From: Pelagibacterium halotolerans B2 | GTDB lineage: Bacteria; Pseudomonadota; Alphaproteobacteria; Rhizobiales; Devosiaceae | DNA: 64,000 bases | Reading direction: 5' to 3' | NCBI RefSeq assembly: GCF_000230555.1 | Contig: NC_016078.1 | Location: 2,356,001-2,420,000, forward strand | Shown: in pieces, positions 26,486 through 34,834 of the stretch | Layout: each line of letters opens with the position of its first letter | How positions within the stretch are numbered: the first letter of the stretch is position 1 | The notes under the pieces: model-generated | What the model was told of the DNA's origin: nothing | The model's database searches: none | Seen by the model: only the letters and a program-made list of their open reading frames with translations | Program-made: the position numbers and the translations under genes

Positions 26486-26732
26486 TCATGTCCACCTCCC
26501 TGCGGTGTCGAGCGGATCAGATCGGGAATGATTTCGGCCACGGGCAGGTTGCGCCAATATTTGCGCGACGTATCGGCTGTCTTGGCCGAAACCTAGGGTC
26601 GGGATTGAACCATTTGTTTATGTTGTATTCTTGGCCGTCGAGGGGCTATTCCCCCGTCAAAACGTGATCGTTCGCCCGCTTCGAATAATGAATTCGGTTT
26701 AGCCCCGTTTTGGCGAACCTCAGTCCGGCCTA

Positions 26733-26746
26733 TGTTGGGTCCAACA
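26733..26746. promoter_or_regulatory. TGTTGG-GT-CCAACA dyad upstream of the glyoxalase-family gene
   Basis: Perfect inverted repeat ending 23 bases before ATG 26770, in the position of a repressor operator. No adjacent regulator gene is present. Confidence 0.4.
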
Positions 26747-26769
26747 AACATTGAATTGTGGAGACCGCA

Positions 26770-27723
26770 ATGGCCCTCGAACTCACTGGACTGCATCATC
26801 TGACCGCCGTAACCGCCAATGCGCGCGAAAACCTGCGATTCTACACGAAGGTTCTCGGCTTGCGGTTGGTCAAGCGCACCGTCAACCAGGACGACACCAC
26901 CGCCTATCACCTGTTTTACGGCGATGGCAAAGCCTCGCCCGGTTCCGATATCACCTTCTTCGATTGGCCCACCCCGCCCGAACAGCGTGGCACGCATGCC
27001 ATCGTGCGCACCGCGTTCCGGGTAGAGGGAGAAACATCGCTCGAGTGGTGGAAGGCCCATCTCGAGTCCAATGGCGTCAAGACCTCCGATATCGCTGAAC
27101 GAGCCGGCCATGTGTCGCTCGATTTCGAGGATCCGGAAGGTCAGCGCCTTCGGCTGGTCAATGACACCCGCGCCGGTGGCGCCCAGCCCTGGGAAAAAAG
27201 CCCGGTGCCCAAAGAGCGCCAGATCAAGGGGCTGGGCCCGATCACCATGAGCGTGCCCGATCTCAAGCGCTCCGAGGCGGTCCTCACCGTCGTCATGAAC
27301 ATGCGCAAGGTCCGCACCCATCCCGCGACAAACGATCAGGGCGAGGTCCACGTCTATGCCATGGGCGATGGTGGCGCATCGGCCGAACTTCATGTCGCGG
27401 TCGAACCCGATTTGCCGTTTGCCCGGCCCGGCGCAGGTGGCGTGCATCATGTCGCCTTCCGCACGCCGGACAAAAAACAGTTCGACCAGTGGGTGGCGCG
27501 CGCGACCCAGGCTGGCCTGCGCACATCGGGCGAGGTCGAGCGCTACTATTTCACCTCGCTCTATTTCCGCGAGCCCAATGGCATCTTGTTTGAGATTGCC
27601 ACGGACGGCCCCGGCTTCGACGTCGATGAACCGATGGAAACGCTCGGCGAGCACCTCGCCCTGCCGCCCTTCCTTGAGCCCAAGCGCGCCCAGATCGAGG
27701 CGGGCCTCAAGCCGATCGATTGA
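26770..27723 (+). CDS. Ring-cleaving dioxygenase / glyoxalase family protein (MhqO-like)
   Basis: 317 residues with two vicinal-oxygen-chelate repeats: LTGLHHLTAVTANARENLRF with the first metal His, and the second module GVHHVAFRTPD with another His, then FREPNGILFEIATDGPGF with the Glu. This matches the MhqA/MhqO and PcpA group, metal-dependent hydroquinone or catechol-type dioxygenases. ATG 26770 follows GTGGAGA. It is a single gene ended by the shared terminator. It would detoxify or degrade quinol-type compounds; the actual substrate is unknown. Confidence 0.87.
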   Translation: MALELTGLHHLTAVTANARENLRFYTKVLGLRLVKRTVNQDDTTAYHLFYGDGKASPGSDITFFDWPTPPEQRGTHAIVRTAFRVEGETSLEWWKAHLESNGVKTSDIAERAGHVSLDFEDPEGQRLRLVNDTRAGGAQPWEKSPVPKERQIKGLGPITMSVPDLKRSEAVLTVVMNMRKVRTHPATNDQGEVHVYAMGDGGASAELHVAVEPDLPFARPGAGGVHHVAFRTPDKKQFDQWVARATQAGLRTSGEVERYYFTSLYFREPNGILFEIATDGPGFDVDEPMETLGEHLALPPFLEPKRAQIEAGLKPID

Positions 27724-27725
27724 TG

Positions 27726-27757
27726 AAAAAGGCCCGGGATGCTCCCCGGGCCTTTTG
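27726..27757. terminator. Bidirectional terminator
   Basis: AAAGGCCCGGG and CCCGGGCCTTT arms around a six-base loop, with A and T runs on the flanks, between the convergent dioxygenase and VWA genes. Confidence 0.85.
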
Positions 27758-27758
27758 T

Positions 27759-29690
27759 TCAATTTTCAAGACTTTCGGCAATATCGATCAGCCTTAAAAA
27801 TTCGGCGCGCCGCCCGGTGGGGTCGCCCTCGACCGCCGAAGCGGCCAGCGCCCTGATCTCGGACCAATCCATCGCCCGCAGATGTGTCGATCCTCTAAGC
27901 TTTTGCCCGAACGCCGCGACGGCCGCCGCAAAATCCAGATCATCGCTTGCCATGGCCGTATCGGCATCGACGCGGATCGGCGTTTCGATCAGCTCCGAAA
28001 CATCGCCATCGGGCGCCTTGTAGCGGAGCTTCAGGAAGCCCAGTTCATCGTCATTGGTGCCCGGTGCCACAGCCTCGTCATTGCCATAGCGCAATGGATC
28101 GACCGATCCACGGAAACCGACCGGCGTGACCTCGTATATCGCCGTCACCGTGTGCCCCGCACCGATATCGCCTGCGTCCACGGCATCATTGTTGAAATCC
28201 TCGCGCGCCAGAGCGCGGGTCTCATAGCCGATCAGCCGATATTCCGCGACCGTCTGCGGGTTGAACTCGACCTGGATCTTGACGTCCTTGGCAATTGTCA
28301 AAAGCGTGCCGCCCATTTCTTCGACGAGAACTTTCCGCGCCTCCGAATAGCTGTCGATATAGGCTGCGTTCCCGTTTCCGGCCTGAGCAAGCGATTGCAT
28401 CACCGCATCATTATAATTGCCGGTGCCAAACCCCAGGACCGAGAGAAATATCCCTGCATCGCGCTGGGTTTCGATGTAGCTCTCGAGCCCATCGGGATCT
28501 GACAACCCCACGTTGAAATCGCCATCGGTCGCCAGCAACACGCGGTTGGTGCCACCTTCGACCATCGCCTTCTCAGCCAGATCATAGGCCGCCTCGATGC
28601 CCTGCGCGCCCGCCGTCGATCCGCCCGGCACCAGATCTTCGATCGCTTGCAGGATCGTTGCCTTCTCGCTGGCGGGCGTGGGCTCGAGCACGATTCCAGC
28701 GCTTCCTGCATAGGTGACGATCGAGATCGTATCCTCGGGTCCCATTTCATTGACCAGCAAGGCAAAGGCCCGCTTGAGCAGCGGCAATTTGCTCGGCTCG
28801 TCCATCGAACCGGACGTATCGATCAGCAAGACCAGATTGGCCGGCGGCACGGCGTCGAGATCGATGGTTTCCCCCTGGATGCCGATATGAACCAGCCGGT
28901 TTTCCGGATTCCAGGGCGAGGCTGTCACGGCCACCGACGTTTCGAACGGTACATCGCCGGTCGGAGCGGGGTAGCTATAGTCGAAATAATTGATGAGTTC
29001 CTCGACCCGCACGGCGTCGGATGGTGGAATCTGCCCCATCTCCAGCGCGCGCCGCACATAGGCATAGGCAGCGGTATCCACATCGATCGAGAACGTCGCG
29101 ACCGGATTGTCGGCAACGATCTGCACGCCGCCTTCCTCGAACGCGGCAAACCGATCGCCTCCTCCTGCGTCCACCGGGTTGCCCAATGCCCCGCCCCCCA
29201 TCGGTGCGGCCGTGGACAATCTCTGCGTCATCTCCGGAGCGGGCGCCGCCATCGGTATGGGCGCGGGTTCGGCCGCCGCCACATCGGCCCGTTCCCTATC
29301 GGCAAGCGCCTCAACCTCGGCGACCTCTTGCGGCGCGTCAGCCTGCACTCTCTCGCGTCCAGCGCTGTCTTGCCGAGGACTTTCGAAAAGCTGATCGAGC
29401 GGCGTCAACGCCGTCTGGTTCATCATGGCGACGCCGAGCGGCAACACCAAAAGCGCGGCAAAGGTGGCCCCGAGAGGAATACGCATATCCATTGTCCGTG
29501 TCCCTTTGAGTCTGGAAGCAATGGATTTGAGACGTTTCCACCAAGACAGTCCTTGGACCCCATGCGCATTTTTTTTCTCTTGAGTATCATCGAAAGCCAC
29601 AATTGCGGCTGCCAGCGCCCGTTCGCGCGCCTCATCGGAGGCCGGGGGCGGCATCATCCCGCCAAGTGCGGATTTGAGCTTGTCGTCCAT
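27759..29690 (-). CDS. Membrane-anchored VWA domain protein with DUF3520 (YfbK-like)
   Basis: 643 residues. Cytosolic N-terminal part of about 65 residues, a transmembrane helix near IPLGATFAALLVLPLGVAMM, a Pro/Ala/Glu-rich linker, a YfbK-type N-terminal vWF_A domain (ATFSIDVDTAAYAYVRRAL, VEELINYFDYSYP), a VWA domain with an intact MIDAS (LIDTSGSMDE) and a C-terminal DUF3520 segment (YRLIGYETRAL, GAGHTVTAIYEV). It begins two bases after the ECF sigma gene. Its cytosolic N-terminus is in the place of an anti-sigma domain, so it may hold the sigma factor and release it on an envelope signal sensed by the VWA part (inference). Confidence 0.9.
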   Translation of the reverse strand: MDDKLKSALGGMMPPPASDEARERALAAAIVAFDDTQEKKNAHGVQGLSWWKRLKSIASRLKGTRTMDMRIPLGATFAALLVLPLGVAMMNQTALTPLDQLFESPRQDSAGRERVQADAPQEVAEVEALADRERADVAAAEPAPIPMAAPAPEMTQRLSTAAPMGGGALGNPVDAGGGDRFAAFEEGGVQIVADNPVATFSIDVDTAAYAYVRRALEMGQIPPSDAVRVEELINYFDYSYPAPTGDVPFETSVAVTASPWNPENRLVHIGIQGETIDLDAVPPANLVLLIDTSGSMDEPSKLPLLKRAFALLVNEMGPEDTISIVTYAGSAGIVLEPTPASEKATILQAIEDLVPGGSTAGAQGIEAAYDLAEKAMVEGGTNRVLLATDGDFNVGLSDPDGLESYIETQRDAGIFLSVLGFGTGNYNDAVMQSLAQAGNGNAAYIDSYSEARKVLVEEMGGTLLTIAKDVKIQVEFNPQTVAEYRLIGYETRALAREDFNNDAVDAGDIGAGHTVTAIYEVTPVGFRGSVDPLRYGNDEAVAPGTNDDELGFLKLRYKAPDGDVSELIETPIRVDADTAMASDDLDFAAAVAAFGQKLRGSTHLRAMDWSEIRALAASAVEGDPTGRRAEFLRLIDIAESLEN

Positions 29691-29692
29691 AG

Positions 29693-30220
29693 CTAAACCA
29701 AGTCTTTCAGGGCCTTCTTGGCCTCATGAACATACCAGGAGACCGTCGATTCCCTGGTCCCCATGATGGCCGCAGCCTCCGCATGCGCCATCTCCTCCCC
29801 ATAGACCAGCAGCACCGCATCGCGCTGCTTTTCCGGCAGCCTGCGCACCGCATCCCACACCTGCGATTGCGTCGCTGCGCTCTCCTGTTCGGGCTCCATT
29901 TCGCTCGCGGTCACATGGGCGAGCGCTTCAGCTTGCCGGTTGCGCCGCATGCCCTGCCTCTGCCGGTCCCGCACCGCATTGAGCACGATCCGATAGAGCC
30001 AACTTGTAAAGGCCGAGCGCCCGTCGAAACCGGAAATCGCCATCGCCAGCTTGATGCAGACGTCCTGGGTTACGTCTTCGGCATCCTCGCGATTGCCGCA
30101 CCATTTATAGGCGGTTCGATAGAGAAAATCGTAATGGCGCGAAACCAGCGCGGCAAAGGCCGCCCGGTCACCTTTCGCCGCGCGGGCGATGATATCCTCT
30201 GTTGCCAGAAGCTTGTCCAC
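29693..30220 (-). CDS. ECF-type RNA polymerase sigma factor
   Basis: About 175 residues from GTG 30220, which has GGAAGG at good spacing; a longer TTG frame upstream is less likely. Sigma region 2 (FAALVSRHYDFLYRTAYKW, then NREDAEDVTQDVCIKL and DGRSAFTSWLYRIVLN) and region 4 (LPEKQRDAVLLVYGEEMAHA, then MGTRESTVSWYVHEAKK). It is followed at once by the VWA membrane protein, its likely regulator. Target promoters could not be identified. Confidence 0.9.
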   Translation of the reverse strand: MDKLLATEDIIARAAKGDRAAFAALVSRHYDFLYRTAYKWCGNREDAEDVTQDVCIKLAMAISGFDGRSAFTSWLYRIVLNAVRDRQRQGMRRNRQAEALAHVTASEMEPEQESAATQSQVWDAVRRLPEKQRDAVLLVYGEEMAHAEAAAIMGTRESTVSWYVHEAKKALKDLV

Positions 30221-30347
30221 GCCTGCCCTTCCGACCCATTTGCGCAAAGTCTATTTGCACGTGTGACGATTGGCGCGGCAATATCCTTGGAATTTTTACG
30301 CTCTCCCCTTATGTCAGGGGACAGCCGCCCGCCGCAAGGAGAACGCC

Positions 30348-30566
30348 ATGGCCGAAACGGAAAAGCCCAACTGGGGCAATCGCATCATTCTTCTGATCTT
30401 TGGCGCATTGGCCGTCATCACCATCGGCGCGACAATTGTTGCAACGATGAATGAATGGGGTGAAGGCGACGTGGCAGGCGCGACGGCCGTCGAAGATCTC
30501 TCGACAATCGATCCGGGCACAGACCCGACCTCCGAAACGCCCGACGAAATTCAGGACGCCCAGTAA
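30348..30566 (+). CDS. Small single-pass membrane protein, unknown function
   Basis: 72 residues: short polar N-terminus, one hydrophobic helix (IILLIFGALAVITIGATIVA) and an acidic, Thr/Pro/Asp-rich tail. AAGGAGAAC lies just before ATG 30348, a strong ribosome site. It is divergent from the ECF sigma gene across a 127-bp gap and convergent with mnmA. I do not recognise a family. Confidence 0.7.
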   Translation: MAETEKPNWGNRIILLIFGALAVITIGATIVATMNEWGEGDVAGATAVEDLSTIDPGTDPTSETPDEIQDAQ

Positions 30567-30581
30567 TCGGGCCCTGTACGC

Positions 30582-31730
30582 TCAGGCGACAAGCGCCGCC
30601 GGGACCGCTTCGGCAATGAACCCGCCGCCCAGAACCTGCGCATCGGCGCCGTCGTCGGAATAGAGCACACAAGCCTGCCCGGGCGCGATGCCGGTTTCCC
30701 CGGCGATCAGCGTCACATAGACTTCACCGTGCCTGATATTGACCACGGCCTCCTGCGGCGCCCGCGTCGAGCGCACCTTGGCTTCGAGCGCCAGCCCGTT
30801 GCCATCGGCCATTTCGGCCAGCGGACGCGGCCCCAGCCAGTTGAGATCACGCAGCCGCACAGTCCGCGCCGAAAGCGCCGATTTCGGCCCCACCACCACC
30901 TGCTGGGTCTTCGCGTCGAGCCGCAATACGTAAAGCGGTTCGCCCGACGCAATGCCCAGCCCGCGCCGCTGCCCCACGGTATAGTGGATGATGCCCTTGT
31001 GCTGCCCCAGCACGCGGCCATGCCCATCGACGATGTCGCCGGGCTTTTCCGCTTCCGGCATCAGCTTCTTGATCACATCGGAATAAGAGCCCTTGGGCAC
31101 AAAGCAGATGTCCTGGCTGTCGCTCTTTTCGGCAACCACCAATCCCATATCGCGCGCCAATTCCCGCGTTTCGTCCTTGGTCATGTTGCCCAGCGGAAAG
31201 CGGAGAAAATCGAGCTGACCGGCTGTGGTTGCAAACAGGAAATAGGTCTGGTCCTTGTCGCCGTCCAGCGGCCGCAAAAGCTGGCGCTTGCCATCCACGA
31301 TCCGCGAACGGACATAGTGCCCCGTCGCAAGACAGTCCGCGCCCAGATCCCTGGCCACTTCCATAAGATCGACGAACTTTACGGACTGGTTGCACGAAAC
31401 ACACGGAATGGGCGTCTCGCCCAGCGCGTAACTTTCAGCGAACGGCTCGATCACCGCCTTGCGGAAGCGCTCCTCGTAGTCGAGCACGTAATGGGGGATG
31501 CCAAGGGTCGCCGACACGCGCCGCGCATCATGAATGTCCTGCCCCGCGCAGCACGATCCCTTGCGGAACGTGGCTTCGCCATGATCGTAAAGCTGCAGGG
31601 TAACACCGATTACCTCATAACCCTCACGGGCCAGAAGTCCGGCAACGACTGAAGAATCGACGCCGCCCGACATTGCAACGACGACGCGTGTTTCGCCGGG
31701 GGGCCGGTCGAAACCAAGGGAATTTACCAT
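30582..31730 (-). CDS. mnmA: tRNA 2-thiouridine(34) synthase MnmA
   Basis: Thiolates U34 of Lys, Glu and Gln tRNAs. 382 residues: PP-loop [15 protein letters not shown] at the N-terminus, catalytic Cys in [14 protein letters not shown] and its partner in [13 protein letters not shown], and the tRNA-binding [19 protein letters not shown] segment. All hallmarks of MnmA are intact. It stands alone on the minus strand. Confidence 0.97.
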   Translation of the reverse strand: MVNSLGFDRPPGETRVVVAMSGGVDSSVVAGLLAREGYEVIGVTLQLYDHGEATFRKGSCCAGQDIHDARRVSATLGIPHYVLDYEERFRKAVIEPFAESYALGETPIPCVSCNQSVKFVDLMEVARDLGADCLATGHYVRSRIVDGKRQLLRPLDGDKDQTYFLFATTAGQLDFLRFPLGNMTKDETRELARDMGLVVAEKSDSQDICFVPKGSYSDVIKKLMPEAEKPGDIVDGHGRVLGQHKGIIHYTVGQRRGLGIASGEPLYVLRLDAKTQQVVVGPKSALSARTVRLRDLNWLGPRPLAEMADGNGLALEAKVRSTRAPQEAVVNIRHGEVYVTLIAGETGIAPGQACVLYSDDGADAQVLGGGFIAEAVPAALVA

Positions 31731-31949
31731 TTCTCTCTCATCCGGTTGGGGTCAAGGGCCAGCGGACAAACCGGAGGGATTTCCCATCCGGCACAATGGG
31801 CAGCTTTTACGCCCTTGCGGCGCGGATCGCAACGCGGGGCGGCACTTTTTGCCGCTTGCCCGGCCAAACCTGCCGCCCCAACCAAAGGATACCCAATTTA
31901 ACATCACCCAAGTAGCTGATTTAAAAGGAAAATACAGGAAACGGCCGAC

Positions 31950-31965
31950 TGGCATCTCTTTTGCA
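31950..31965 (+). promoter_or_regulatory. Sigma-54 (-24/-12) promoter of fliK-flgD
   Basis: TGGCATCTCTTTTGCA fits the sigma-54 consensus closely with correct GG/GC spacing, 43 bases before the GTG of fliK. FlbD, encoded downstream at 38546, is the expected activator. Confidence 0.75.
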
Positions 31966-32007
31966 ACGCGTTGATCGACAATTTGTGCGCACAAGAGTTC
32001 AAACCAA

Positions 32008-33396
32008 GTGACCAACGCGATTAGCATCGGAGCGAGACCCGTCCCCGCCGCAGTCCCCACCAAACAGGGGGCAGCGATCCAGGCTGGCGGCGCAATCGAT
32101 TTTTCAAGCCTCGTCGCCCTCGGCTCCCTGGCCGGCACAGAAGCCACCGGTCGGATCGGACCATCACCGGCTCCATCCGTCCCCACCACCAACCCTTTGG
32201 CGGGAAGCGAGTTGGCTGGGGAGTTGGGAACACAATTGTCCGCGCTCCTCGAAAAGCTGGCAACGCTCTCGGGTAAGCTCGAGGACGGCGAGCCTCTCGA
32301 CGAGACCGAACTCGACGAGCTTGAAAACCTTCTTGCCGGTATCGAATCCCTGCTCGATCAGGGCGCTCCCCTGCCTCCGCCCGGTTCGCCGCAATTGTCC
32401 GCCCTTGCGGAAGTGGCAGCAGAACTCGGACTGGATGTCGAGGAAGGGCTTGGGTCGCTCGACAAGCTCGCGGCGTTGTCGACAAAGCTTGCCGAAAAGC
32501 TGCGCGATGAAGCGCCCGAGATCGCCGCTCGGTTGACCGAAATCGCCAGGTCCCTGGATGGCCATGTGGCGACAATCCAGAGCGCCGTGGCCGATGAACG
32601 GTCCCAGGCAGTCGTGGCCATCAAGCATGTCGAAAGCGAAACCCGTCTCAACCCCGCCGGTGTCATCGCCGCGCAATCCGGTGAGCCCGACCCGAGCGAC
32701 AATGCGTCCGCTGGCAACCAGAAGACCGACACCTCCGGCAGTTCCGAACGCAGCCTGGTTCAGGGGGAGCAGAACTCTCGACCAGCACCAGGAAGCGAAG
32801 CAAGGTCGGCGCCACAACAAGGTGGTGCAGCCGGTGGTCCGGCTGCGACGGCCCCCCAGGAAAGCCTTGAAACACCCGACGGTCTCACCGTCCAGACCGG
32901 TCAGCCCCAGCCCTCCGTATCTGCCCCCAACGCATCGGCCCGCCCCGAGGCTGTGCTTTATCAACGCCCCGAGGCGCAGATCAACCTGCCCCATATCGCG
33001 GCCGAAATCTCCCGCCATGTCCAGAACGGCATCAACCGCTTCGAAATCCGGCTCAATCCGCCAGAATTGGGCCGCATCGATGTGCGCATGGAGATGGACA
33101 ATTCGGGCAATGTGGTTGCCCGCCTCGCCGTTGAGCGCAGCGAAACGCTCGATCTGCTTCAGCGCGATCAGCGCGCGCTCGAACGCGCGCTATCCGAGGC
33201 GGGACTGAATGCCGCCAAAACCGAACTGGAATTTTCGCTCGGCCAACAAGGCAGCGGCAATGACGGCAACGACACCGAGCGCCTGCCCTGGCGCATGAGC
33301 ATTCTCGACACAGCATCGCCGCCATCGCAGGCCGCTGCCGCCCTGCCCGACCGAACCGGCTACGCACGGCTCGATGCCGTCAACCTCTGGGTATAA
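32008..33396 (+). CDS. fliK: Flagellar hook-length control protein FliK
   Basis: 462 residues. Low-complexity Ala/Gly/Ser/Glu-rich N-terminal two thirds, as in FliK rulers, and a conserved C-terminal Flg_hook domain (HVQNGINRFEIRLNPPELG, then RIDVRMEMD). The GTG start is the first codon after the sigma-54 promoter. It controls switching of export specificity when the hook is complete. flgD follows after 12 bases, so the two form an operon. Confidence 0.92.
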   Translation: MTNAISIGARPVPAAVPTKQGAAIQAGGAIDFSSLVALGSLAGTEATGRIGPSPAPSVPTTNPLAGSELAGELGTQLSALLEKLATLSGKLEDGEPLDETELDELENLLAGIESLLDQGAPLPPPGSPQLSALAEVAAELGLDVEEGLGSLDKLAALSTKLAEKLRDEAPEIAARLTEIARSLDGHVATIQSAVADERSQAVVAIKHVESETRLNPAGVIAAQSGEPDPSDNASAGNQKTDTSGSSERSLVQGEQNSRPAPGSEARSAPQQGGAAGGPAATAPQESLETPDGLTVQTGQPQPSVSAPNASARPEAVLYQRPEAQINLPHIAAEISRHVQNGINRFEIRLNPPELGRIDVRMEMDNSGNVVARLAVERSETLDLLQRDQRALERALSEAGLNAAKTELEFSLGQQGSGNDGNDTERLPWRMSILDTASPPSQAAAALPDRTGYARLDAVNLWV

Positions 33397-33408
33397 GGAA
33401 ACCAAGCA

Positions 33409-34110
33409 ATGGTCGATTCCGTCTCAGGCACCTCAACCACATCGAGTTCCGATCTTGGCACCAGCCGCAAGACAATTGCTGACAATTTCGACACTTTCCT
33501 GCAGCTTCTGACGACCCAGCTCAAGAACCAGAACCCGCTCGAGCCGCTCGATACCAACCAGTTCACCCAGCAATTGGTTCAATTCACCTCGGTCGAGCAA
33601 CAACTCAAGACCAACGAGTTCCTTGAGGCGATGATGCAGTCCTCGCAGAATTCGACAAACGCCCAGGCCGTAAGTTATGTGGGCAAGACGGTTACCGCAT
33701 CGGGGGCGACAACCGACCTTATCGATGGTGTGGCCAACTGGGTTTATCGCGTCGATGCCGCAGCCGAAAATACCAACGTCACCATCAAGGACTCCAGCGG
33801 CAACGTGGTCTATACGGAAAACCTGTCTCTCGCGGCAGGCACCGACCAGATTGTCTGGGATGGCACGACCTCGACCGGAACGAAGCTGACCTCCGGCCAG
33901 TTCACCATCACGATCGACGCGCGTGACGCCGATGGACAATATGTTCCGGTCACCACCGAGATGCAGGGCGTCGTCGAGGGCGTGGATGTCAGCGGCTCCG
34001 AGCCATACATCCTTATCGGCGATCTGCGCATCCCACTGTCTTCGATCTCTGCGGTCCATGCGACCGGCTCCGAGTCGGAAGAACCCGAGGCCGAGCAGGA
34101 AGCGGCCTAA
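33409..34110 (+). CDS. flgD: Flagellar hook assembly scaffold protein FlgD
   Basis: Hook-capping protein, 233 residues. The N-terminal FlgD domain reads FDTFLQLLTTQLKNQNPLEP then QFTQQLVQFTSVEQQL; the C-terminal part is the FlgD Ig-like/tudor pair (VYTENLSLAAGTDQIVWDG, LTSGQFTITIDARD). It is cotranscribed with fliK. An imperfect 7-bp hairpin at 34155-34175 follows it. Confidence 0.95.
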   Translation: MVDSVSGTSTTSSSDLGTSRKTIADNFDTFLQLLTTQLKNQNPLEPLDTNQFTQQLVQFTSVEQQLKTNEFLEAMMQSSQNSTNAQAVSYVGKTVTASGATTDLIDGVANWVYRVDAAAENTNVTIKDSSGNVVYTENLSLAAGTDQIVWDGTTSTGTKLTSGQFTITIDARDADGQYVPVTTEMQGVVEGVDVSGSEPYILIGDLRIPLSSISAVHATGSESEEPEAEQEAA

Positions 34111-34154
34111 AGGCACAATCTCCTATCCCATTGAATTTACTCACTACGCCCGGT

Positions 34155-34175
34155 GACGGCATGCGTTTTGCCGTC
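34155..34175 (+). terminator. Hairpin after flgD, weak terminator
   Basis: GACGGCA and TGCCGTC arms with a seven-base loop, 45 bases after the flgD stop; no clear U-run. Confidence 0.4.
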
Positions 34176-34214
34176 GCATTCTGCATGCTCTCTTAACCGG
34201 TTGTAAGTTTCCGC

Positions 34215-34229
34215 TTAGCCAAATTTTAA
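34215..34229 (+). promoter_or_regulatory. Candidate CtrA box upstream of sciP
   Basis: TTAG-N7-TTAA differs by one base from the CtrA consensus TTAA-N7-TTAA and lies 54 bases before the sciP start. In Caulobacter sciP is CtrA-dependent. Confidence 0.55.
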
Positions 34230-34282
34230 GCCACCCGCGCTAGTGTGAGCGCTGGTTATGGTCAGGTTGAGTAGAGAGTAAA

Positions 34283-34561
34283 ATGACCGTCCAAATGCGT
34301 CCGCGCGTGAAATACGTGATAGGTCCCGATGGCAGCCCGCTGACCATTGCCGACCTGCCGCCTCCGAATACGAAGCGCTGGGTCATCCGCCGCAAGGCTG
34401 AGGTCGTCGCTGCCGTTCGCGGTGGGCTCTTGAGTCTCGAGGAGGCTTGTGAGCGCTATACCCTGAGCGTCGATGAATTCCTCAACTGGCAGGCCGCCAT
34501 CGACAAGCATGGTCTTGCCGGGCTGCGGACCACCTGGATCCAGCACTATCGGGAAGGCTGA
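34283..34561 (+). CDS. sciP: CtrA inhibitor SciP (DUF1153)
   Basis: 92-residue helix-turn-helix protein of the SciP/DUF1153 family: PRVKYVIGPDGSPLTIADLP then TKRWVIRRKAEVVAAVRGG and LSLEEACERYTLSVDEFLNW. In Caulobacter SciP binds CtrA and blocks its activation of target promoters late in the cell cycle. It lies between flgD and fliF, which is a conserved position in several Rhizobiales (from memory). A strong terminator follows. Confidence 0.93.
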   Translation: MTVQMRPRVKYVIGPDGSPLTIADLPPPNTKRWVIRRKAEVVAAVRGGLLSLEEACERYTLSVDEFLNWQAAIDKHGLAGLRTTWIQHYREG

Positions 34562-34602
34562 ACGCCGGCGTTCAGCACACGTCTTCATGCCTTCAACATC
34601 AA

Positions 34603-34633
34603 AACCCGCCACGATCATCGTGGCGGGTTTTGT
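34603..34633 (+). terminator. Strong intrinsic terminator after sciP
   Basis: Perfect 15-bp stem AAAACCCGCCACGAT / ATCGTGGCGGGTTTT around one base, ending in a T-run. Confidence 0.9.
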
Positions 34634-34703
34634 GCATTGCCTTGACGTTTCACCAACCCTGAACCGGCAAAAAATGCCCCTTTTTGCATTGTGCGAGAGT
34701 TGG

Positions 34704-34718
34704 TTAACACCTTGTTTA
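34704..34718 (+). promoter_or_regulatory. Candidate CtrA box upstream of fliF
   Basis: TTAA-N7-TTTA, one mismatch to the consensus, about 117 bases before fliF. CtrA control of the fliF operon is established in Caulobacter. Confidence 0.55.
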
Positions 34719-34834
34719 CCATACGCTAGGCATATTTTGCCCAGTGGGGCTCGGTGATTTGTTTTACGCCGTATTCCAAGGCACAACTGCTTGGGTTGCG
34801 CCAAGAAAGCTAACGACTAGGCTGAGGGTGCTGC

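Noticed and set aside
34157..34172. CGGCATGCGTTTTGCC as a third flagellar sigma-54 promoter
   Set aside because: GG/GC spacing fits, but the bases form the hairpin after flgD and the -24 half is poor.
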